This document shows, piece after piece, positions 1 through 6,743 of a DNA stretch of 9,355 bases (position 1 is the first letter of the stretch; each line of letters opens with the position of its first letter). Position numbers and translations under genes: made by a program. The DNA is from Actinomycetes bacterium (GTDB taxonomy: Bacteria > Actinomycetota > Actinomycetes > Propionibacteriales > Nocardioidaceae): positions 1 to 9,355 of the forward strand of contig JAEZEJ010000041.1 of the NCBI GenBank assembly GCA_023417775.1. The letters run 5' to 3'. The notes beneath the pieces were generated by a model, which worked only from the letters and a program-made list of their open reading frames with translations, was not told where the DNA came from and did not search any database.

Positions 1-480
1 CGCCTGGTGCGGGCGGTCGCCGGCGACCGCGGCGGCGGACGCCGGCCCTTCTCGGTGGGCACCAGCCGGCTCGTCCACGGGGTCGAGGACTTCCCCGCCG
101 CCTATCAGCAGGCGCGGCGCGCCACCGAGGTCGGCCGCCGCTTCACCGGCGGCAGCAGCACCTTCCACTTCGACGATCTCGGCGTGCATCGGCTCATCGG
201 CCTCATCCCGGACCGCAGCGAGCTCGCCGGGTTCGCCCAGGACGTCCTCGGCGAGCTCAATGAGGAGACCGCCGACGCCGAGGAGCTCCGCGAGACCCTG
301 CGGGTGCTGCTGGAGAACAATCTCAACGTCGCCGAGGCCTCGCGGGTGCAGTTCGTGCACTACAACACGATGCGCTACCGGATCGGCAAGCTGGAGCAGA
401 TCCTCGGCCCCTTCACCGGCGACGCCAATCTCCGGCTGAACCTGGCCGTCGCCCTACAGGTACGTGAGATCAAGCGCTGA
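1..480 (+). CDS. PucR-family transcriptional regulator, C-terminal part (5' end outside window)
   Basis: The reading frame is open from base 1 and ends at TGA 478-480, so only the last 159 residues are present. The C-terminal ~65 residues match the PucR C-terminal helix-turn-helix: an ELRETLRVLLENN helix, then NVAEASRVQFVHYNTMRYRI (the recognition region, usually NxxxTAxxLxVHxNTLRYRL), then an LRLNLAVALQVREI end helix. The part before it (VGTSRLVHGVEDFPAAYQQA followed by ARRATEVG) resembles the GGDEF-like CdaR/PucR central domain. Family members are DNA-binding regulators, often of purine, allantoin, amino-acid or other nitrogen-compound catabolism, and many activate a neighbouring gene set. 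The gene points toward the permease/hydroxylase operon, whose start is 227 bases downstream, so control of that operon is plausible but inferred. The N-terminal sensor part is not visible, so the effector cannot be guessed. The family call is firm. Confidence 0.9.
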   Translation, partial: RLVRAVAGDRGGGRRPFSVGTSRLVHGVEDFPAAYQQARRATEVGRRFTGGSSTFHFDDLGVHRLIGLIPDRSELAGFAQDVLGELNEETADAEELRETLRVLLENNLNVAEASRVQFVHYNTMRYRIGKLEQILGPFTGDANLRLNLAVALQVREIKR

Positions 481-591
481 CCCGCGACCGCGGCGGCCAC
501 TTGGCAATACCTGCTGATGTCGGGGGTATGACGATTCGATGTCATGGCGCGCCGGTAACACGCGTGGCCCTCCTCGGGGGACAATCAAGTG

Positions 592-611
592 ACAGTGATC
601 TGGATCATTGT
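592..611. promoter_or_regulatory. Candidate operator, 20-bp dyad
   Basis: The half-sites read ACA-G-TGATC and GATCA-T-TGT around a central TG. Eight of ten half-site positions are exactly complementary; the exceptions are the central TG pair and one G/T position (595/608). The dyad is centred about 106 bases before the permease start. A regulator dimer binding here would sit roughly 60 bases before a start site set by the -10 candidate at 652-657, a position more typical of an activator. The adjacent PucR-family protein is the obvious candidate, but I know of no consensus that ties it to this site. Confidence 0.45.
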
Positions 612-651
612 TCGGCACATGTCGCTCATGAGGATCTGTGATTCAGCGCAC

Positions 652-657
652 TAGGAT
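652..657 (+). promoter_or_regulatory. Possible -10 promoter element of the operon
   Basis: TAGGAT matches TATAAT at four of six positions, including the important second A and last T, and resembles many actinobacterial -10 boxes. No good -35 hexamer lies 16-19 bases upstream, which would fit a promoter that depends on an activator. It would give a leader of about 45 bases before the permease ATG. This is a motif match only. Confidence 0.25.
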
Positions 658-707
658 CGCTCAATCGGGGCATCACCGGGTGGTATCGACGGGTGTGAGG
701 AGAACAC

Positions 708-2084
708 ATGTCGGGCATGTTCAGTTGGAAGGTCGTCTACGACGGCAAAACACCGCCGCCGGGCAAGGCGGTAGGGCCACATGAGCGGATGAGCTGGGGC
801 CGTACCGCGGGTATCGGCATCCAGCACGTCGTCGCCATGTTCGGCGCGACATTCGTGTTCCCGGTGGTCATGGGGCTCGACCCCAACCTCGCGATCCTCT
901 TCTCGGGCATCTGTACGATGCTCTTCCTCGTCATCGTCAAGAACTGGGTGCCGAGCTATCTGGGCACCTCCGCCGCCTTCGTGGGCGCGGTCGCCGCGAT
1001 CCGCGGTCAGGGCGGCGACTCGGCCGATGTCACCGGCGCCATCCTGGTCGCCGGCCTCGTACTGCTCGCGATCGGCATCGGCGTCCACTTCGCCGGCCCC
1101 GGCATGCTCAAGAAGGTGCTGCCGCCGGCGGTCACCGGCGCCGTGGTCATGCTGATCGGCTTCAACCTCGCGCCCGTGGTGGCCGGGATCTACTGGCCCC
1201 AGGATCAGTGGGTCGCGCTCGCGACGGCGGCATTCCTCATGCTGGGCGCCGTGCTGCTGCCCGGCTTCTGGGCCCGTATCGCGGTCTTCCTGGCCCTGGT
1301 CTTCGGCTTCCTGCTGTCGTGGATCCTCGACATGACCGCCGGCGGCATCACCAATGCGGAGACCGGCGAGGTCGCCGACCGCGTCAACTTCGCCGGCATC
1401 GGCGATGCCGCCTGGTTCGGCCTGCCGAGCGGCACGCTGGCCGACGGCGTCTCCGCGGTGCACGGGCCCAGCTTCTCGCTGACCTTCACGCTGCTGGTGC
1501 TGCCGGGCGTCATCGCGCTCATCGCGGAGAACACCGGCCACGTCCGCGGCATCGCCGATATGACCGGGGCGGACCTCGACCCGTACATGGGCCGTGCCCT
1601 CGGTGCCGACGGCTTCGCCACGGCGCTCGCCAGCTCCTTCGGCGGCTCGCCCACGACCACCTACGCCGAGAACATGGGCGTCATGTCCGCGACCCGGATC
1701 TACTCCACGGCGGCCTACTGGTTCGCCGCCGGTTTCGCGATCATCCTCGGCCTGTGCCCCAAGTTCGGTGTGATCATCAACGCCATCCCGGGCGGCGTGC
1801 TCGGCGGTGTGACCGTGGTGCTCTACGGCATGATCGGTCTCATCGGCGCCAAGATCTGGGTGGACAACGGAGTCAACTTCGGCAACCCGGTCAACATGGT
1901 GCCGTTGGCTGCCGGCCTGGTGGCGGGTATCGGTGACGTGACCTTGAACATCACCGATGACTTCCAGCTCAGCGGCATCGCCTTCGGCACGCTGCTGCTC
2001 GTGGTCATGTACCACCTGGTCAAGGGCAAGGAAAAGTCCCTCGAGAACACCGACGACGACAAGACGGATCCGACTTTCACGTGA
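708..2084 (+). CDS. NCS2-family nucleobase:cation symporter, uracil-permease type
   Basis: This 458-residue polytopic membrane protein probably imports a nucleobase with a cation across the cytoplasmic membrane. NCS2 hallmarks are visible: QHVVAMFGAT near residues 39-48 in the first membrane segment, AENTGH at 273-278, and GGSPTTTYAENMGVMSATR at 312-330. The glutamates at 274 and 321 align with the two substrate-binding glutamates of E. coli UraA. The AEN form of the signature is typical of the UraA/PyrP/RutG clade; xanthine and urate carriers usually have QN there. Length and number of hydrophobic stretches (about 12-14) are normal for the family, and the tail from residue 439 is hydrophilic and acidic. 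ATG 708 has GAGGAG five bases upstream. It is the first gene of the operon and overlaps the FAD-subunit gene by 4 bases, so its substrate is probably that of the hydroxylase. Exact substrate is unknown: uracil, thymine or another cyclic imide are candidates. Confidence 0.9.
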   Translation: MSGMFSWKVVYDGKTPPPGKAVGPHERMSWGRTAGIGIQHVVAMFGATFVFPVVMGLDPNLAILFSGICTMLFLVIVKNWVPSYLGTSAAFVGAVAAIRGQGGDSADVTGAILVAGLVLLAIGIGVHFAGPGMLKKVLPPAVTGAVVMLIGFNLAPVVAGIYWPQDQWVALATAAFLMLGAVLLPGFWARIAVFLALVFGFLLSWILDMTAGGITNAETGEVADRVNFAGIGDAAWFGLPSGTLADGVSAVHGPSFSLTFTLLVLPGVIALIAENTGHVRGIADMTGADLDPYMGRALGADGFATALASSFGGSPTTTYAENMGVMSATRIYSTAAYWFAAGFAIILGLCPKFGVIINAIPGGVLGGVTVVLYGMIGLIGAKIWVDNGVNFGNPVNMVPLAAGLVAGIGDVTLNITDDFQLSGIAFGTLLLVVMYHLVKGKEKSLENTDDDKTDPTFT

Positions 2085-2965
2085 AACCTGCTGCATTCAC
2101 CTTCCAGCGACCCACCGAGCTCTCCGAGGCGCTCGCGGCCTATGCCGCGAACCCCGGGGCGAAGATCCTCGCCGGAGGACAGAGCCTCATCCCGTTGATG
2201 TCGATGCGGTTGACCACCGTGTCCGAGCTCATCGACATCAACGGGATCGGGGAGCTCTCGTTCATCGACGTGAGCGAGGCGGGGGTGCGTTTCGGCGCCC
2301 TCGCCCGCCACTCCGAACTTCTCGCGCACGAGGAGGCGCGTCGGGTGCAGCCCATGCTGCACGCGGCGCTCAGCCACGTCGCCCACGCCACCATCCGCAA
2401 CCGCGGCACCACGGTCGGCTCGATCGTCCACGCCGACGCCTCCGGCGAGATGCCGGTCGTCCTCACCCTGCTCGGCGGCTCCCTCACCGTCGCCTCGGCG
2501 AGCGGCCGGCGCGAGATCGCGGCCGATGACCTGTTCATCGGCCCGCTGGAGACGGGGCTGGAGAGCGGCGAGATCGCCGTCGAGGCCTTCGTCCCCGCCC
2601 TCCCGCCGCGCCACGGTGTGGCCTTCGATGAGATCGCCCGCCGCCACGGCGACTACGCCCTGTGCGGACTCGGCGTGGTGCTCGGACTCGACGAGGACGG
2701 CGGCATCGAGAGCGTGCGCGCCGGTTACCTCTCCGTGACCGAGACGCCGATCGTCATCGATCTCACCGAGTGCTTCGCCGACGGCATCGACGCCTCCTCG
2801 CTCGCCGCAGCAGGCGAGAAGGCACTCGAACAGCTCGAGCCCGAGGGCGACATCCATGCCAGCGCGGAGTACCGGGCGCAACTCGCCCGCACGCTCACGG
2901 CACGCGTCATCACCGCGGCGCACGCCGATGCGAAGGCCCGACTCGACCAGGAGGAGACCGCATGA
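2081..2965 (+). CDS. Molybdenum hydroxylase FAD-binding (medium) subunit, CoxM/XdhB-like
   Basis: This 294-residue protein is the FAD subunit of a three-part molybdenum hydroxylase; it passes electrons from the iron-sulfur subunit through FAD to an acceptor. FAD-site motifs are AGGQSLIPLMSMR at 31-43 and TIRNRGTTVGSIVHADASGE at 104-123. The second departs from the textbook TIGGN/AHADPA form (VGS in place of GGN) but keeps HAD. The C-terminal part from about residue 180 fits the CO dehydrogenase flavoprotein C-terminal domain. The length is normal for CoxM-type subunits. The start is GTG 2081, which shares bases with the permease stop (GTGA). I see no good ribosome binding site before it, so translation is probably coupled to the permease. 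It overlaps the next gene by 4 bases. It is not necessarily part of a CO dehydrogenase (see the large subunit). Confidence 0.92.
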   Translation: MKPAAFTFQRPTELSEALAAYAANPGAKILAGGQSLIPLMSMRLTTVSELIDINGIGELSFIDVSEAGVRFGALARHSELLAHEEARRVQPMLHAALSHVAHATIRNRGTTVGSIVHADASGEMPVVLTLLGGSLTVASASGRREIAADDLFIGPLETGLESGEIAVEAFVPALPPRHGVAFDEIARRHGDYALCGLGVVLGLDEDGGIESVRAGYLSVTETPIVIDLTECFADGIDASSLAAAGEKALEQLEPEGDIHASAEYRAQLARTLTARVITAAHADAKARLDQEETA

Positions 2966-3504
2966 CGACGACTCCCACGTCCACGTCCGCCGAACCCGTG
3001 GAGACCGTCCGCCTGCGGGTGAACGGGGTCACGCACGAGACCCAGGTGCCGCCCCGCCGGTTGCTCAGCGACGCGCTGCGTCACGACCTCGGCCTGACCG
3101 GCACCCACGTCGGCTGCGAGCACGGCGTCTGCGGTGCCTGCACGATCCTCGTCGACGGGCAGCCGATGCGCGCGTGCCTGATGTTCGCCGTCTCGGCCCA
3201 GGACTATGAGCTCACCACCGTCGAGGGACTGACCCGGCCCGATGGCTCGCTCGGCCCGGTTCAGCAGGCCTTCAAGGACTGTCACGGACTGCAGTGCGGT
3301 TTCTGCACGCCCGGCTTCGTCACCACGATCACCGCCGGCATCGCCGAGAATCCCGATCCGGACCGCGACGAGGCCCGCGACATGATCTCGGGCAATCTCT
3401 GCCGCTGCACCGGCTACCAGAACATCGTGGCCTCGGTGCTCCGCGCGGCGGAGATCCAGCGTGAGGACGCCCAGAAGGCTGACGAGGAGGGGCAGAGCCG
3501 ATGA
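2962..3504 (+). CDS. Molybdenum hydroxylase 2Fe-2S (small) subunit, CoxS/XdhC-domain-like
   Basis: This 180-residue protein carries two [2Fe-2S] clusters that relay electrons from the molybdenum centre to FAD. The plant-ferredoxin-type cluster is formed by C52, C57, C60 and C72 (C-x4-C-x2-C-x11-C, in GCEHGVCGAC...RAC). The helical-domain cluster is formed by C112, C115, C147 and C149 (LQCGFCTPG and NLCRCTGY); Q111 in this motif normally contacts the cofactor. All eight cysteines are intact. The start chosen is ATG 2962, in an ATGA overlap with the FAD-subunit stop and with AGGAGGAG at 2949-2956. A longer upstream frame exists but would lie inside the FAD gene and looks non-coding. Residues 1-16 (Thr/Ser/Pro-rich) and 165-180 (charged) extend beyond the conserved core. 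Family assignment is very secure. Confidence 0.96.
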   Translation: MTTTPTSTSAEPVETVRLRVNGVTHETQVPPRRLLSDALRHDLGLTGTHVGCEHGVCGACTILVDGQPMRACLMFAVSAQDYELTTVEGLTRPDGSLGPVQQAFKDCHGLQCGFCTPGFVTTITAGIAENPDPDRDEARDMISGNLCRCTGYQNIVASVLRAAEIQREDAQKADEEGQSR

Positions 3505-5906
3505 CCACCAAGATGATGGGCGAGCCGGTCGCCCGCGTCGAAGACGATCGGCTCGTCTCCGGTCGCGGCCGCTATGCCGATGACCTCGCCCCCGATGCCC
3601 TGGAGATGGCGGTGCTGCGCAGCCCGCACGCCCACGCGCGCATCGTCTCCATCGACGTCGACGCCGTGCTCGATGTCGCCGGCGTCCACGCGGTCTACAC
3701 CTATGAGGACCTCGAGGGAGCGCTGGCCGAGCCGCTGCCGCTGCTCATCCCGCACCCCAACCTGACCCATGGCCGCACGCAGTACGCGCTGGCCAAAGAC
3801 GAGGTCAACTATGTCGGCGAGGCGATCGCGATCGTCGTCGCCGACAACCGCTACCTCGCCGAGGACGCCGTCGGCCTGATCGAGGTGCAGTACGAGTTCC
3901 TGCCCCCGGTCGTCGGCATCGACGCCGCCCGCGCCGCCGAGAACCTCGTACACGAGGACGTGCCCGGCAATGTGGCCGCCACGATGGAGCAGTCCTTCGG
4001 CGACCCCGAGGCCGATATCGGCGGAGCTCCGCACCGACTGACCTTCGATCTGGAGATCGAGCGCAGCGCCTGCATGCCGATGGAGGGCCGCGGCACCGTC
4101 GCGCGCTGGGATCGCGATCTCAAGCGGATGAGCGTCTGGACCTCGACGCAGACCTCCACCGGTGTCCGGGCCGCCGTGGCCACCAAGCTCGGCCTCGATC
4201 TCAGCCAGGTCGACGTCATCACCCCCGATGTCGGGGGCGGCTTCGGCGTCAAGATCGTGCACCCCTGGCCCGAGGAGGTCCTGGTGCCGATGGCGGCCAA
4301 GGTCCTCGGCCGCCCGGTCAAGTTCACCGAGGACCGCCGCGAGCACTTCATCTCCTCGGCCCATGAGCGCGGCCAGCAGCAGCATATCGACGTGGGCTTC
4401 GACGATGACGGCCGTATCCTCGGCCTGTCGGTCCAGTTCTGGCACGACAACGGGGCCTACACGCCCTACGGACTGATCGTCCCGATCATCACCTCGACGC
4501 AGCTGATCGGTCCCTACAAGCTGCCCAGCTACCGTGTGGTCTTCCAGAGCCTCTACACCAATACCGTCATCGTGACGCCGTACCGCGGTGCCGGACGTCC
4601 GCAGGGCGTCTACGCGATGGAGCGCACGATGGACGCCATCGCCGCCTACCTCGGCAAGGACCGCACCGCGGTGCGCGAGGCGAACTTCATCCAACCGGAG
4701 GAGTTCCCCTACGCCCACGGCGAGTTGACCTTCCAGGACGGTCGCCCGCTCATCTACGACTCCGGCAACTACCCCGAGATGATGCGCAAGGCCAAGGCCC
4801 TCGTCGACTGGGACGAGTTCGAGAAGGTGCGCGACGAAGCACGCGCCGAGGGCCGCAAGGTCGGCGTCGGCATCGCCTGCTACGTCGAGGGCACCGGGGT
4901 CGGCCCCTATGAGGGCGGCCACGTGCAGATCGAGACGAGCGGCAAGGTGAAGGTCTCAACGGGCCTGACCACACAAGGCCAGGGACATGAGACCGCCTTC
5001 GCGCAGATCGTGGCCGATGAGCTGGGGGTGCGCTTCGAGGACATCCAGGTCGTCACCGGCGACACCCGGCGCTCGCCGTACTCGGTCGGCACCTTCGCCT
5101 CGCGCGCGGCGGTCATGAGCGGTTCGGCCATCGCGCTCGCTGCGCGGGCGGCGAAGGCCAAGGCCCTGCGGCTCGCGGCGGATGCGCTGGAGGTCGATGT
5201 CGACGACCTGGAGATCGTCGACGGCATCGTCCGCGTCAAGGGAGCGCCCGCGAGCCAGATCGCCCTCGGCACGCTCGCCGTGCTCTCCAATCCGCTGCGC
5301 TACGCCTTCGACGAGGCGTCGCGGGCGGCCACCCAGTTCGCGGTCGGCGATCCCAACAAGCCGCCGGTCGCCGAGGACGACGAGCCCGGGCTGGAGGGCA
5401 AGGACTACTACTCGCCGATGCGCTCCACCTTCGCCAGCGGCATCCACGTCGTGATCGTGGAGACCGACCCGGAGACGGCCGAGATCTCGATCCTCAAGTA
5501 CGCCGTGGTGCACGACTGCGGCACGCTCATCAATCCGCGCATCGTCGAGGGCCAGGTCCACGGCGGCGTGGCCCAGGGGGTGGGCGGCGCGCTCTACGAG
5601 CGGATGGCCTACGACGAGACCGGCCAGCTGCAGAACGCCTCGTTCATGGACTTCCTCATGCCCTATGTGACGGAGGTCCCCAAGAGCATCGAGATCGACC
5701 ATCTGGAGACGCCGTCGCCGCTGAACCCGCTCGGGCTCAAGGGCGCGGGCGAGGCCGGGGTCATCCCGACGGCGGCGGCCTTCGCGGCCGCCATCGAGGA
5801 TGCGGAGGGCTTCACGATCACCTCGATGCCGATCTCGCCTTCGGAGCTGTATGCCCTGCGGCTCTCGAAGGCCACTGACACAGCGACCGAAAGGACGAAC
5901 ACATGA
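3501..5906 (+). CDS. Molybdenum hydroxylase molybdopterin-binding (large) subunit, form II CoxL-like
   Basis: This 801-residue catalytic subunit hydroxylates its substrate with oxygen from water at a molybdenum-pterin (probably cytosine dinucleotide) centre. Residues 15-130 fit the aldehyde oxidase/xanthine dehydrogenase a/b hammerhead domain; the rest is the molybdopterin-binding region. Visible motifs are GGGFGVK at 245-251, YRGAGR at 361-366, QGQGHE at 492-497, GTFASR at 530-535 and KGAGEAG at 747-753, with E751 as the expected catalytic base. The active-site loop reads PYRGAGRPQ. True (form I) CO dehydrogenases have AYRCSF with an essential Cys, so CO oxidation is unlikely. Automated labels of coxL or carbon monoxide dehydrogenase would mislead. 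ATG 3501 sits in an ATGA overlap with the small subunit, with GAGGAGGGG at 3484-3492. The substrate cannot be read from sequence; the linked permease suggests a nucleobase-like N-heterocycle. Confidence 0.93.
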   Translation: MTTKMMGEPVARVEDDRLVSGRGRYADDLAPDALEMAVLRSPHAHARIVSIDVDAVLDVAGVHAVYTYEDLEGALAEPLPLLIPHPNLTHGRTQYALAKDEVNYVGEAIAIVVADNRYLAEDAVGLIEVQYEFLPPVVGIDAARAAENLVHEDVPGNVAATMEQSFGDPEADIGGAPHRLTFDLEIERSACMPMEGRGTVARWDRDLKRMSVWTSTQTSTGVRAAVATKLGLDLSQVDVITPDVGGGFGVKIVHPWPEEVLVPMAAKVLGRPVKFTEDRREHFISSAHERGQQQHIDVGFDDDGRILGLSVQFWHDNGAYTPYGLIVPIITSTQLIGPYKLPSYRVVFQSLYTNTVIVTPYRGAGRPQGVYAMERTMDAIAAYLGKDRTAVREANFIQPEEFPYAHGELTFQDGRPLIYDSGNYPEMMRKAKALVDWDEFEKVRDEARAEGRKVGVGIACYVEGTGVGPYEGGHVQIETSGKVKVSTGLTTQGQGHETAFAQIVADELGVRFEDIQVVTGDTRRSPYSVGTFASRAAVMSGSAIALAARAAKAKALRLAADALEVDVDDLEIVDGIVRVKGAPASQIALGTLAVLSNPLRYAFDEASRAATQFAVGDPNKPPVAEDDEPGLEGKDYYSPMRSTFASGIHVVIVETDPETAEISILKYAVVHDCGTLINPRIVEGQVHGGVAQGVGGALYERMAYDETGQLQNASFMDFLMPYVTEVPKSIEIDHLETPSPLNPLGLKGAGEAGVIPTAAAFAAAIEDAEGFTITSMPISPSELYALRLSKATDTATERTNT

Positions 5907-6559
5907 AGGTAGCGGGAACCGCCACGCTGGACGCGGGCGTGGAGAAGGTCTGGGAGGCCCTGCTGTCGCCCGAGGTGCTCGTCCGCACGATCCCCGGATG
6001 CGAGCGCCTGGAGGAGACCGGAGAGAACAGCTACTCGGCCGTCATCACGGCCGGTGTCGCCTCCATCAAGGGGACCTACAAGGGCGCGGTGCAGCTCTCG
6101 GACCTCAAGCCCCACGAGTCGCTGCGGATGCACGCCGAGGGCTCGGGTGCGCCCGGCACCATCTCGGTCGACGTCGACGTGCGCTTCGAGCCGGCCGAGG
6201 ACGGCAAGACGCAGATCAGCTATGAGGCCGATGCGGTCGTCGGCGGCATGATCGGCGGTGTCGGTCAGCGCATGCTCACCTCGGTCAGCAAGCGCATGGC
6301 CAAGGAGTTCTTCGGCTCGGTCAACAAGGTGCTGGCCGGCGAGCCGGTCGCCGCAGCCGCTGCACCGGAGGCCGCCGCGGCCGAAGGGCAGCCCGCCGCC
6401 GCTGCCTCGGCCGGCACCACGGCACAGCCCGTGACCGCCGGTGTGGTGGCTGCCCCGGCGGCCGCCGGACCCGATGCCTTCCTCAAGGGCGTCGTCACCG
6501 GTGCCGCGATCGCCCTGCTGGGCGTCGCGGTGGGCGCGATCGCCGCCCGCCGCCGCTGA
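5903..6559 (+). CDS. CoxG-like SRPBCC protein with C-terminal membrane segment
   Basis: Residues 1-143 form a CoxG/SRPBCC lipid-binding-type fold: MKVAGTATLDAGVEKVWEAL, PGCERLEE, KGTYKGAV, and VGGMIGGVGQRMLTSVSKRM at 112-132. A low-complexity Ala/Pro/Gln linker (about 147-190) leads to one hydrophobic segment (about 193-214) and a final RRR. This architecture suggests a soluble cytoplasmic domain tethered to the membrane. In CO dehydrogenase systems CoxG is needed to bring the hydroxylase to the membrane and its respiratory quinones. By analogy this protein would connect the hydroxylase encoded just upstream to the respiratory chain (inference). ATG 5903 shares an ATGA overlap with the large-subunit stop, with AAGGA at 5891-5895. 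It is the last gene of the overlapping set; a long hairpin begins directly after its stop. Family call is secure, role is inferred. Confidence 0.9.
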   Translation: MKVAGTATLDAGVEKVWEALLSPEVLVRTIPGCERLEETGENSYSAVITAGVASIKGTYKGAVQLSDLKPHESLRMHAEGSGAPGTISVDVDVRFEPAEDGKTQISYEADAVVGGMIGGVGQRMLTSVSKRMAKEFFGSVNKVLAGEPVAAAAAPEAAAAEGQPAAAASAGTTAQPVTAGVVAAPAAAGPDAFLKGVVTGAAIALLGVAVGAIAARRR

Positions 6560-6619
6560 CCGATCCCCACGGCTCAACCACCGAGGTCTCGTTCTCGGTG
6601 GTCGAGCCGTGCGGGTCGG
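6560..6619 (+). terminator. Long imperfect hairpin directly after the CoxG-like gene, probable terminator
   Basis: The arms at 6560-6585 and 6594-6619 pair over 26 positions with two mismatches (6576/6603 and 6567/6612) and one G-T pair, leaving an 8-base loop (GTCTCGTT). The innermost 18 pairs have only one mismatch. The hairpin begins on the base after the TGA stop. There is no run of T after it, which is common for actinobacterial terminators. Because the amidase gene follows in the same direction, it may be a partial terminator or may protect the 3' end of the operon message. Confidence 0.65.
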
Positions 6620-6626
6620 CCTTGTC

Positions 6627-6651
6627 GCGAGTGCGCGGTCGCGGCACTCGC
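6627..6651 (+). repeat. Second, shorter hairpin in the same spacer
   Basis: GCGAGTGC at 6627-6634 pairs perfectly with GCACTCGC at 6644-6651 around a 9-base loop. It stands 7 bases after the long hairpin. It could add to termination as a tandem element or act in the leader of the amidase message. An 8-bp match in sequence this GC-rich can occur by chance. Confidence 0.35.
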
Positions 6652-6743
6652 CCTGGCACGTCGCGGCGCTCCGCACAGGGAGGCGCCGCACCATTCGCGG
6701 CCCCAGCGGGCCGACCGCGCGGGACATGATTGAAGGAGACGAG

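Larger units (their letters stand above)
481..707. other. Intergenic region between regulator and operon, likely control region
   Basis: This 227-base gap has no convincing ORF and is less GC-rich than its flanks. It holds a strong dyad at 592-611, a weaker inverted repeat with ATGAC at 528-532 and GTCAT at 541-545 (8-base spacer), an 8-base palindrome GGCGCGCC at 546-553, a possible -10 element at 652-657, and the ribosome binding site GAGGAG at 697-702, five bases before the permease ATG. I see no clear terminator for the regulator. The position and motifs suggest it drives the operon that follows. Confidence 0.6.

Noticed and set aside
528..553. Inverted repeat ATGAC/GTCAT and the palindrome GGCGCGCC as a second operator
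   Set aside because: Five-base arms and a GC-only palindrome are easily produced by chance here; much weaker than the dyad at 592-611.
651..2096. A 481-codon minus-strand frame opposite the permease, and similar ones at 1823-2923 and 3414-4922
   Set aside because: They show the same Asp/His/Glu/Arg/Gly-biased antisense composition, no recognisable domain, and full overlap with confident genes.
2662..2961. Upstream extension of the 2Fe-2S subunit frame
   Set aside because: The added residues are Arg-rich shadow sequence inside the FAD-subunit gene. ATG 2962 has a strong ribosome binding site and the family-typical length.
2081..6559. Reading the operon as an aerobic CO dehydrogenase (cox) cluster
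   Set aside because: The subunit order and CoxG fit, but the large subunit lacks the AYRCSF cysteine loop and the operon starts with a nucleobase permease.
6441..6743. Upstream extension of the amidase frame into the CoxG-like gene and spacer
   Set aside because: The extension is out of frame with the CoxG-like gene, runs through the hairpins and has no domain features. ATG 6744 has a clear ribosome binding site.
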